Positions 1 through 8,003 of a stretch of DNA of 9,928 nucleotides are shown here, piece by piece; the stretch's first letter is position 1, and each line of letters starts with the position of its first letter. The DNA lies in NCBI GenBank assembly GCA_964521665.1, contig CAZFSG010000046.1:1-9928 (forward strand), given 5' to 3'. Source of the stretch: JANXDG01 sp964521665 (GTDB taxonomy: Bacteria > Elusimicrobiota > Endomicrobiia > DTEH01). The position numbers were made by a program, and so were the translations under genes. The notes beneath the pieces are model-generated. The model ran no database searches. It was not told the DNA's origin and worked only from the letters and a program-made list of their open reading frames with translations.

Positions 1-57
1 AACCCAACAATAGGTTTTAAATATACTTAAATTTTGTTTTTTTATCAACAAGATGGT

Positions 58-84
58 AAAAAAAATTTCTTTTTTTATAGAAAA
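58..84 (-). terminator. weak AT-only hairpin followed by a T run, possible operon terminator
   Basis: Just downstream of the last gene's stop codon, the minus strand reads TTTCT, a short A-rich loop, AGAAA and then a run of seven T. This could form a five-base-pair stem followed by a U tract. The stem is short and almost free of G or C, so it would be a poor intrinsic terminator. No other feature is visible in bases 1-106, which are A/T-rich filler. The call rests on position (end of the operon) as much as on structure. Confidence 0.22.
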
Positions 85-106
85 GTAAAACAAACGAAAA
101 TTTTTA

Positions 107-1580
107 TTATTTTTTAATAACTGGTAATGATGCAGCAGCAATTGATTGTCCTACACGACGACTTTTTTCATCAGGTAGATGTAATTCAATTTTTTTTGCA
201 AGTTCAGGGAATTCGGTTGACAAAACTTCTTTAGATTTGTTAAGAATAATCTCACCACCTTGACCAGATGTTACTCTTCCTAAAATAAGCACATGTTTCA
301 TATTATAAAATTTATGATAATATGCGACACCGTATCCCATATAGATTCCTATTGTTTGCCAAATTTTTATAGCACGATCATCATTTTTTTCAAGAAATTC
401 TTGTACATACTTAAGTTTTTCAGCAAGAGTTTTATCTTGTGGTATCTCAATACCAACTTTAGCAGCTAACCTGAATACAGCTTGTTGTGAGAAATACTGT
501 ACTCCGCAACCATAATCACCAGACCATTCGTCAACAGGTGCAGATAAGTTAAAGTCAACAGGAACAAAAGCAAGTTCGTTTAGCCAGTCTGTGATATTAC
601 CTTTTTCGTTAACGAATCCAGCGGCTTCAGATGACCCCATTGCTATACCTAATACAGAATTTATATTTAGTGACATTGAAGCAGCAAGAGCTATTACTTC
701 GCCATCGTTGACAACAACTAAAGGTACTTTCCAATATTTTTGTATTTTTAACATTATATATTAGAAATTTCTTTAAACTCTTTTTTAGGTATTCCACGGA
801 ATAACGATGCTACTTTGACACGATTATTCACCCATATACCTGCAGAACTGCCACCTATAGCATCTACTTTTGGCAAATGTGCAGCAGCACGATGTAACGC
901 TGACATTATTTCATGATAATGGTATTTCCAGTTAGTATGTTGTGCTGGTTACTATATTACTTCTTCACTAAAAACAGGTTTACCATTTACTACTGCTGAA
1001 ACTTTTCTGTCAGAAGGCCCAAGGTCAAAACCTATCCTACAACCATCTAAATGTCTACCAATAGCTTGTGTAACTTCTTTTGTATCAGGAACTTTGTCAT
1101 AAGTAGTGATTTCTACAGTTAATGGTTTATCATATACAGTTGTCATCATATCATAGTCAAATTTTNNNNNNNNNNNNNNNNNNNNNNNNNNNNNNNNNNN
1201 NNNNNNNNNNNNNNNNNNNNNNNNNNNNNNNNNNNNNNNNNNNNNNNNNNNNNNNNNNNNNNNNNTTATATACATCCCTAATTCTTTTGGTCCTCCAAAG
1301 ATCACTTTATGACCACCGTAAATCCATAACATTGATTTTACTAACCGTTCTATATACCACAAATTTTCTTGTTCAATTTGATGTCCTTTTGGAAAAACTT
1401 TTGTTTCAATAGTAGTTCTACTTTGGTTTTATCTTACAACACAAATTTTTACTGGAACAGTGTCTTTTGTTTAACACGTTTTTCATATTCAGTAGTTGCA
1501 AGAACAGCAGGAGTAAACTCTGGATGTAATTCTGGTACAATTTTAGGTTTTATTGAAGACAAAATTTTTGAGTTATTCAT
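107..1580 (-). pseudogene. ROK/ASKHA-family sugar kinase with long N-terminal extension, multiply disrupted
   Basis: Probably an amino-sugar kinase of the ROK/ASKHA fold, which would phosphorylate a cell-wall sugar such as MurNAc in the cytosol; the substrate is inferred from neighbours. The start is ATG 1580 behind GAGGAGG. The phosphate-binding motif FDLGPSDRKVSAV lies at about 1029-991, followed by AIGGSSAG (about 860), VVNDGEVIALA (about 720-690), GIAMGSSEAAGF (about 650) and GCGVQYFSQQ (about 515). The ATP motif comes only after about 150 residues plus the gap, whereas ordinary ROK kinases start with it. Lesions in order: about one A missing near 1465-1468; in-frame TAA 1429-1431; N gap 1166-1265; TAG 952-954 and TAA 949-951 side by side; a TA-repeat frameshift at about 754-760, after which the remaining 215 codons are open to TAA 107-109. 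Reconstructed length is about 458 codons plus the gap. It follows the etherase by 20 nt. Family is fairly sure; substrate and function are not. Confidence 0.82.
1166..1265. other. assembly gap (100 N) inside the kinase gene
   Basis: Exactly 100 N, the usual placeholder for a gap of unknown size. It separates the kinase segment ending GGPKELGMYI from the one beginning KFDYDMM. From memory of this family's layout, only a dozen or two residues belong between them, so the true gap may be much shorter than 100 bases. Reading frame across the gap cannot be judged. Confidence 0.97.
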
Positions 1581-1589
1581 AATTTTTTA

Positions 1590-1598
1590 CACCTCCTC
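1590..1598 (-). promoter_or_regulatory. ribosome binding site of the kinase gene
   Basis: The minus strand reads GAGGAGGTG nine bases before ATG 1580, a near-perfect Shine-Dalgarno sequence. It fixes the kinase start and lies two bases beyond the stop of the etherase homologue (1601), so the two genes are tightly coupled. Confidence 0.8.
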
Positions 1599-1600
1599 AT

Positions 1601-3634
1601 TTATGGTTTTAAAGAAGGGTTATGTTTTAAAAGATAACTTTCAAGTCCTTCTGTTTCAATAATTTTTATAGCTTCTTCATATGAAATATACGAATTTTTT
1701 TTCAAACATTCAAGAATACGGATTATAGACAATGCTACTTCACCAATTTGTTGAGGATGTTTTTTAAGATACTCAATCGCGTCAAACAAAACAGCATTTG
1801 CTTCTTCATAAGTTATAGTTTCTGTTTCGCCAAAATTTTTTTTCCAGTACTCTTTTGTTATAGTATCGTTTACATGTGTCATGATAAGATATGTTGCACG
1901 ACCAATAAGTTTAAGATTACTTGCGTTCACAAATACCATAGTGTTACCAACCACCCGACCTAAAAGTGTTATTACAGCAGTTGAATGTACATTTAACAAA
2001 ATTTTTAGTAATATTTGTTTATTAAGTTTTAATGGGTCAGGTTCAGAATCAGAAATTACAAAATTTATCATTACATCTTTTTCGGTTAAACTTTGGTTTA
2101 CTTTATCAAAAATTTTTTTATATGAAACGTTTGATATAGTTATTATACATACATTTGCTTGGTTTTGTTTTGACAAGTTTATAAACTTATAAACAGTTTT
2201 TTATGGGGCCACAAGTTCTTCAATTTCTTCATCTAAAAGTATAGCAACAGATAGGTCATTTTTATTTATTTTTTTTGAATTTCTTGATAAATTTTCTTCA
2301 GAAAAAGAAAAGTCATAATATTGTTCTTGTTCACAAGTATCATTTTCTAAACTGTTTAACGCAGTTTGTTTTAAGAAGGGATCCTCAATTTTTTGTTCAA
2401 ACTCAGGTTTGTAAAATTCTTTTTTAAGACCGTAGAAGTTACGACCTAAAAAGTTATACCATGCTTCTTTATAATTTTTTCCTTCCGTAAAAACTTGTAC
2501 CCAACATTTTCTTTGTGGTTCGTATATAGTATCAAGTGGGAACAACCTAAAAGTAGGGGAACGTTCTGCACAAGCAATAAATACAGCAATCAAAGCTTGT
2601 TTTGTAAAATAACTTGAAAAATTTTTTAATTTATATGTTGTGTACTCTAAATTTGTAAATTTTGCAATAGACGGTAGTTGTTGCAAAATATACTCTCGTA
2701 TTTTAGCAAAGTATAATAGCCGTTGTTTTATTCCTGTATAATTTTTATACCCTAAAATAGATAATTCTTCTTCTGACAAAAAATTTTTTAAAATTTTGTA
2801 GATAGCATTTTCAATTATCACTCCTAATAAATAAGTTTCAGAAGTTGTTGCTTGCATTCGTGTTGATCCAGTGATAGCTTGAGGACCTGTGGCCAGATTA
2901 ATTTTTGTTATACCAGGATGTTCTATTACTGTTTTACTTCTTATAAAAGGTTTTAATACTTCGTCAGGATTANNNNNNNNNNNNNNNNNNNNNNNNNNNN
3001 NNNNNNNNNNNNNNNNNNNNNNNNNNNNNNNNNNNNNNNNNNNNNNNNNNNNNNNNNNNNNNNNNNNNNNNNCCTTTTTGTACACCTCTATCTTGTAGTT
3101 GTAGTTTACCAATAAGTTGCAAATCTTCAAACCCTTCAAGTGCACTGATCAACGCACGGTCACCACCAGTCATTTCACCAATAAGTTTTTTCTCTATATT
3201 GTTTGGTGGATATTGAGACAATTTGTTCCACAGATGTGAGGATTTTACTTTACGCCAAAAGGGTCTCCATATAGCTGACTCCATTTGTTTTGCTAAACGG
3301 CCTGTTGAACCACAGCCATAAACATAAATTTTTTTCTGTTTAATATAGCATTGTGGATTTTATCAACTGCTTGATGAAGTATAGAGATATATTTTTTATT
3401 TTCAACAATTTGTTTATATTTTTCTACTATATCTTCATCAACAGAAAAGATCATTTTTAGTCCTTCTTGAATATTTTCTTTTATAACAAAACTTAAGTTC
3501 CATGTTTTTTTATGACGTTGTTCTGTAAGCAAAGTATGAAGTTGGAATTGTTTCTTGTTGTTTACATAATCTATAGATACATCTGATGGTGTGATTTTGA
3601 GTAATGTTAGAACTTTAAAATTTTTTTTGTTCAT
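1601..3634 (-). pseudogene. long MurQ-like N-acetylmuramate-6-phosphate etherase homologue (SIS domain), disrupted
   Basis: Homologue of MurQ, the cytosolic etherase that turns MurNAc-6-phosphate into GlcNAc-6-phosphate and D-lactate. Landmarks in order: SVDEDIVEKY (about 3448), SIS glycine motif IYVYGCGSTGRLA (about 3330-3292), GEMTGGDRALISALEG (about 3175), the N gap, AITGSTRMQATTSET (about 2880-2840), then LLGRVVGNTMVFVNASNLKL near 1970-1910, matching the MurQ GNLMVDV...NxKL segment. In MurQ (about 300 residues) the last two motifs are nearly adjacent; here about 295 residues lie between them, giving about 645 codons plus the gap. Start ATG 3634 is preferred over GTG 3649 because AGGTGG sits eleven bases upstream and the gene then begins 4 nt after the amidase stop. 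Lesions: one A missing in an A run at 3329-3335, and TAA 2201-2203, after which the frame stays open to TAA 1601-1603. The MurQ relationship is clear from motifs; activity on MurNAc-6-P is inference. Confidence 0.85.
2973..3072. other. assembly gap (100 N) inside the etherase homologue
   Basis: A second run of exactly 100 N. It falls within the SIS domain between LQLQDRGVQK and NPDEVLKPF, and so removes the stretch where MurQ-type proteins carry part of their sugar-phosphate site. From family layout I would expect some tens of residues to be missing. The frame on either side cannot be compared. Confidence 0.97.
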
Positions 3635-3638
3635 ATAT

Positions 3639-4809
3639 TTATTCACCACCTTTCTTCTGATTTTTATGTTTTATATACAATCCAATAGGTCCTGTTACTA
3701 ATGGAGTTTTGTCACCATCAAGTTTCACAAGTTCTTCTAACGGATTTTCTTTTAATCTTAAGAATTTAAATCCATAAAAATAAGGTTTTGTAGGTAAAAG
3801 TTTTTTTTCTTTAGGATGTGGTTTTCCGCCAGTTTTTTTTCTAAGTTTTTCATTATATTCTTTAATTTTTTTATTTTCTTCAATAACTTTTTCATTATAT
3901 TTTTGTGTTTTTTGGTTCAATTCTTTTGCTGTGGTACACATTGCTAATAACGGTTCCATTTTAACTTTTGGTTTAGCTGAATGTAAAAAATATACAGTGC
4001 CATCATCTTCTTTTATTATAAGTCCTACATGACCCACCCATTTGTTGTTAGGTTCGTCATGTCCACAGACAATGTTTACAAAATCACCACTGTCAAGTTT
4101 GTCAATAATTTTAGGAACTACTTCATAAGGGATATAATACCAAGTTAAAGATTCTTTTAAGTCAACATTGAGCCCCCATTTTTTAAAAAATTTTGTTTTG
4201 TTATATTCTGCATATACAGCAACAGATTTATCTTTAGCAAGTTCTTGTGTAATATCTTCAACAAGCCACGAGTTGTTTATGTTCCAATCAAGTTCAGTAT
4301 AATGATTTCTTGTTAGCAAACTTATTTCACCATTTTTGTATCTTATTCTTTGAAGAATAGCAAAAAAACTTTGCCAATCCCAAGCAAGTGTCATTGCATA
4401 TACTGTTTCAGCAAAAGTTACACAATTACTTTTTTCTATAGAAAACAGTGGTGCAGTATCGTATATTTCGAATGGAAACTCACCTAATAAATAATATTCT
4501 TTACCAGTTAGTTGGTATGGTTGTCCTAAAAACTTTTTTGCAATATATCTTAACCTTTGGCGAAGATCCGGTATTGCAAGTTGTAAATATCCTAAAAACT
4601 TATCAATTTCTTTTGGTGTAAATTTGTACATAGGTTTTGACAAAAAATTTTGTAGTTGTTCTTCTTCTATATTAAGTTGTTTAGCTAACAAAATTTCTTT
4701 TTCCTGAAGAACAATTTTTGATCTAGGTTGAAATGTTACACATCCATTTAATATCAAAATCAGTAAAATTAAAAAAATAACGCCTGTTAATTATATTTTG
4801 TGTGTTCAT
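3639..4809 (-). CDS. DUF1460 lipoprotein, muropeptide amidase-like cysteine hydrolase; frameshift in the signal peptide
   Basis: DUF1460 proteins are N-acetylmuramoyl-L-alanine amidase-like cysteine enzymes with an NlpC/P60-type fold acting on peptidoglycan fragments outside the cytoplasm. The predicted nucleophile lies in SNCVTFAETVYA (Cys codon 4422-4424), then RNHYTELDW...LVEDIT (about 4310-4245), and the catalytic-type His in WVGHVGLII (about 4031). ATG 4809 is backed by AAGGA at 4819-4823 and overlaps the NamZ stop as ATGA. The start reads MNTQNIINRRYF, then shifts frame at a T run (4771-4777). Removing one T gives a hydrophobic run ending ILILNGC, a lipoprotein signal with the Cys codon at 4740-4742. 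A Lys-rich, coiled-coil-like insert (about 3940-3790) and about 390 residues make it longer than typical members. Everything downstream is open to TAA 3639-3641. If the frameshift is real, the enzyme would not be exported. Confidence 0.85.
3646..3653 (-). promoter_or_regulatory. ribosome binding site of the etherase homologue
   Basis: AAAGGTGG on the minus strand lies eleven bases before ATG 3634 and inside the last codons of the upstream amidase gene. It decides the start of the etherase homologue, because the alternative GTG at 3649 overlaps this site and has none of its own. Confidence 0.6.
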
Positions 4810-6010
4810 TGATATTTTTCCTTATAGATTAGATTTATCAAAAACTTCTGCCTTTTTCTTTTAAATAATTCAAGTTCAGTTTCCCATTTTGTTTTAAGTT
4901 TAGCAAAACTATATTTTTTTGTTTGAATAAATTTTCTTAGTTCAGTTCTGCCAGCAAGTTTGTCAATCCAATATGTTTTTTTCTTTTTTTGTTGATCTGT
5001 AGAAGGAATAAATTTAAAATATTTTTTATGTGTTTCATATAAAGATAAAATTATTTAAACAGCAACGTTGAATATTCTAACATTGTTTCTATTATTAATT
5101 ATAACTTGTATGCCGTAACAAACTTTACCATTATAATTTCCATATTTTGGAACAAAAACAGTTTTTGTGAATAATACACCATTTAAATGCTCTTTGTATG
5201 AGAGTAATGAATCCAACCATTTATGAGTATTAATCCATGGAGCACCAATTAGTTCAAAAGGTCGTGTGGTCCCTATACCATAAGAAACATTTATTCCTTC
5301 AAAAAGGCAGCTGCCAGAATAAATCAATGCTGTAGTTAAACTATTTATATTTGGTGATGGGTTAAACCATATGTGTGGATAAATTTCGTCCCACCAAAGG
5401 TTGCGGTTATAATTTTCCATAGGTATAACTTCAAGTTCTGCATTTATGTTCTCTTCAGAATTGTAATACAATGCTAACTCACCTTGTGTAAAGGCATATC
5501 GAACTGGTAGTTCAGAAATACCAACAAACGACTTGTATTCTTTATTTAAGATATTTCCATCAACAATTTCTGCAGTTAATGGGTTTGGTCTATCAAGGAT
5601 GACAACTTTTTTGTTTAATTTCTTTGCAGAAAGTAAAACATAATACAATGTAGAACCAAAAGTGTAAAACCTTAATCCTAAATCGTTAATGTCGTAAAGA
5701 ATTATATCAATATCTTTAACCCATTCAGACAGAATTTCTTTTGTAGTACCATATAAGCTATAGACGGGAAGATTGGTATATATTTCTTTAGTATTTTGTA
5801 CATTTTCACCAGCGGTTTTGACAAGATAATATCCGTGTTCAGCAGCAAATATTTTTTTGATATTAAAATTGTGAGATAATAAAAATTCACTCGCGGGAGG
5901 AAAATTAGGATGGTTTAGCACATGTGTTGCAAATGTTGTTACTATACCAGATGGTATTTTTCTATATTTAATTTTATAACAATTTTACTTCCAAGAACAA
6001 TCTTTTTCAT
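4806..6010 (-). pseudogene. namZ: NamZ, exo-beta-N-acetylmuramidase (DUF1343, GH171), disrupted
   Basis: NamZ releases MurNAc from the non-reducing end of peptidoglycan fragments (B. subtilis YbbC/NamZ). The central 288 codons match DUF1343 closely: AAEHGYY (about 5845), LPVYSLYG (about 5770), DIILYDINDLGLRFYTFGST (5710-5650), VVILDRPNP (about 5600), SELPVRYAFTQGELA (about 5500), WFNPSPN (about 5365) and GIGTTRPFELIGAPW (about 5270-5232). An in-frame TAA at 5055-5057 cuts off the last 82 codons, which remain open and still look like the family's C-terminal helix (DKLAGRTELRKFI) up to TGA 4806-4808. Homology in the working frame begins around 5960 (IPSGIVTTFATHVL); upstream the frame is broken. 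ATG 6010 (MKKIVLGSKI) is the best candidate start but has no clear ribosome site, and part of the usual N-terminal strand seems lost. The stop overlaps the amidase start by four bases. Confidence 0.88.
4819..4823 (-). promoter_or_regulatory. ribosome binding site of the DUF1460 gene
   Basis: AAGGA on the minus strand, nine bases before ATG 4809 and inside the 3' end of namZ. With the ATGA overlap it supports translational coupling and marks the true amidase start, 52 bases upstream of where the long open frame begins. Confidence 0.55.
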
Positions 6011-6909
6011 TTTGAATATACCCAAAAACATCTTGAGATTCTTGCATTACAAGTTGAAACATAAAACTTAAGTGATGATGGTGATATCCAAGGTATCACA
6101 GATTTTTTATATCCAAGATTTTTAAGTTATTTCAACGATTTTAACAACAAAATTTTCCCTAAGCCTACTTTTCTATGTTGTACATCAACACCTATCGGAC
6201 CAAACCATCCTTCAGCAGTTGTGTTAAAGCATGAAAATCCAACAACAGTGTTATTATGTAAAGCAACAAAAACTTGTGGTTGTTTAGCTTTGTATGAAAA
6301 TGATACTCCATATTCCCATGCAGGAAATACTTACCGTATCCAAGTAACCAATGGTTGATACAACTCAGTTGTTCCTTGAACAATAGTATAATTTTGTTTA
6401 TTAAGCTGTCGTTCTAATGATTCAATTAAAGAAAAATCTATTTTTGTAATATCAGTCTCTAAATGTATATTTTCACCTATTTTTTTGTATCCTAAAGATT
6501 CTAAAAACACAATTGCTTCAGTGTATCTTACATCCACACCTGGCTGAAAATAACACGGAACAGAATCCATTATCCTTATTTCATCACAAAATTTAAATTT
6601 TTCTTCAATCAAAGAAAACATTTGTCTTCCAATACCTTTTCTTCTAAACTTTTTGTCAACTAAAAAAATTTTTATCCAACCGATTTGTTTTCCTTTATAA
6701 TTAGCACGAACACTGCAAAGAAAACTTATCAATTCGTTGTTTATATATCCACAAATAATATACTCGTCTGAAAAATTAGGATCATCAAAAATCAGATATT
6801 CAATATGTGGTAAAGAAAATTTGTCAAACTCAAGATTATTGTTTATCAGTTTTTCTAAAGATTGTAATTCTGTTTTTGATAAAGAAAATTTGAAATATAT
6901 ATTTTGCAT
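5985..6909 (-). pseudogene. tandem GNAT N-acetyltransferase (two domains), disrupted
   Basis: Encodes two GNAT acetyltransferase domains in a row. The first 192 codons hold one domain, with acetyl-CoA motif A at FRRKGIGRQMF (about 6652-6620) and ALGYKK-like text near 6490 (FLESLGYKK). An in-frame TAA (6331-6333) follows WIR, and the frame then continues with a second domain: QVFVALHNNTVVGF (about 6270-6230), EGWFGPIGVDVQHRKVGLGK (6210-6150), and LGYKKSVIPW (about 6115). A second TAA is at 6127-6129 and a one-base insertion lies at about 6060, after which VMQESQDVFGYIQNEK runs to TAA 5985-5987. ATG 6909 starts 9 nt after the glycosidase stop, with no clear Shine-Dalgarno site. GNAT genes occur next to namZ in other muropeptide loci, so an amino-sugar or cell-wall substrate is plausible but unproven. 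Confidence 0.8.
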
Positions 6910-6918
6910 TTTTAATTT

Positions 6919-8001
6919 TTATTTAGACAAATTTATTACCCTGTTTTCAAGATCTATTGCCTTTATTACTTCACAAAATTCTGGATTTTCAAACAGATTA
7001 TATGCATTGAAATAACATATACCTGAAACAACAGGATTCTCTAAACAAAGTTTTATTTGTTGAGCAAGTTTTTCTTTTGTCATACCTTTATAATATACTC
7101 CGATACCCATCACAAGTTTTACAGTTGAAGAAGTACTTGTTATTGTAAAAACATCTTCGTCTAAATATTTTTTAAATGTTTCAGGTTTATCTGTATAAGC
7201 CATTGGGAAAACAAAATCAAGCCAGTTTTCTTTAACCCATAGATCCCATTGTTGTGCAATACGATTATTTCTTGCAGTGGTAGGTGTGTGAAAAACAGAA
7301 GCTGAAAAAATCAAGTTTTTGTTATAAGATTTTACAAGTTTAAATGCAGATTCTACAAAAGATGAAACTAAATCACATTTCAACTGATAAAAATCAGGGT
7401 CAGCTACATTAGGTTCTTTTTTATATTTCTTTTTATACAATTTTATACTTTCAGGATTAAATCCTACATCGTTATATCCTTGATAACGAATCCTGTCAAG
7501 TTGTATACCATCAACATTGTAATTGCTAATAATTTCTTTTATCATATTCAACATTCGTGTGCGAACATGTTTAACAGCAGGCGATGCCCAGTTTGTCCTT
7601 GTTCCATCTTGACGAACTTCTGCATATTCAGGGTTTTCTTGTAAGAAATACCCTTCTTCTGCAAAAATGTTTAAATATGGATGTATCTTCATATTGTATT
7701 CTCTACATTTTTTAATAACATAGTCAAGTACATCCCATTCACAAGCAGCTCTTGCATATTTGCTTTTGTAATACACAAGTCCGTTAGGATATTTGACAAG
7801 AAAAACTACAGTATTAATTTTCATGTCAGCTAATTGATTAAAATGTTGGTCAATAATTTGTTTTGCTTGGTCTTGGTTTGATAAATCAATTTGGTACGCA
7901 TTATACCATACTGCATGAACAAATTTTTGTTGTGAGAAAGATTTTGATATTAAACAACTTATGACTAAAAATAAACTAATTGGATATATAAGTTCTTTCA
8001 T
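6919..8001 (-). CDS. secreted GHL10/DUF187-type glycoside hydrolase, intact
   Basis: The only undamaged gene here: 360 codons from ATG 8001 to TAA 6919-6921 without interruption. The N-terminus is a signal peptide (hydrophobic residues about 4-19). LVISC at 12-16 fits a lipobox, so lipidation at Cys16 is possible, with cleavage near SFSQ (21-24) as the alternative. The rest resembles the glycosyl-hydrolase-like 10 (DUF187) TIM barrel: VVFLVKYPNGLVYYKS (65-80), KIHPYLNIF (105-113), the strand VDGIQLDRIRYQ (163-174) with the acidic residue usual at the barrel rim, FSASVFHTP (232-240) and FVFPMAYTD (263-271). Members such as YngK are thought to act on cell-wall or other amino-sugar glycans; the exact bond cleaved is unknown to me. 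It starts 2 nt after the SIS gene's stop and has the best ribosome site in the operon. Confidence 0.9.
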   Translation of the reverse strand: MKELIYPISLFLVISCLISKSFSQQKFVHAVWYNAYQIDLSNQDQAKQIIDQHFNQLADMKINTVVFLVKYPNGLVYYKSKYARAACEWDVLDYVIKKCREYNMKIHPYLNIFAEEGYFLQENPEYAEVRQDGTRTNWASPAVKHVRTRMLNMIKEIISNYNVDGIQLDRIRYQGYNDVGFNPESIKLYKKKYKKEPNVADPDFYQLKCDLVSSFVESAFKLVKSYNKNLIFSASVFHTPTTARNNRIAQQWDLWVKENWLDFVFPMAYTDKPETFKKYLDEDVFTITSTSSTVKLVMGIGVYYKGMTKEKLAQQIKLCLENPVVSGICYFNAYNLFENPEFCEVIKAIDLENRVINLSK

Positions 8002-8003
8002 GT

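Noticed and set aside
754..762. Programmed ribosomal frameshift at the TATATA region of the kinase
   Set aside because: No slippery heptamer with a downstream structure is apparent, and the same gene has several other lesions, so decay is the simpler reading.
1122..2192. Plus-strand ORFs over the kinase and etherase region, and similar ones elsewhere (for example 6737-7015, 9160-9480)
   Set aside because: They are antisense to strongly matching family motifs, low in complexity (Phe/Leu/Ser-rich), lack ribosome sites and resemble no family. They are shadows of AT-rich coding sequence.
3073..3145. Apparent N-terminus MHLKGLKICN of the ORF entering the second N gap
   Set aside because: It is the wrong frame of the etherase (the same bases encode ALEGFEDLQLIG in the correct frame) and is joined to the real downstream sequence only by N bases.
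5702..5890. 62-codon minus-strand ORF inside namZ (MNFYYLTILISKK)
   Set aside because: It lies in an alternative frame of well-conserved DUF1343 sequence and has no independent support.
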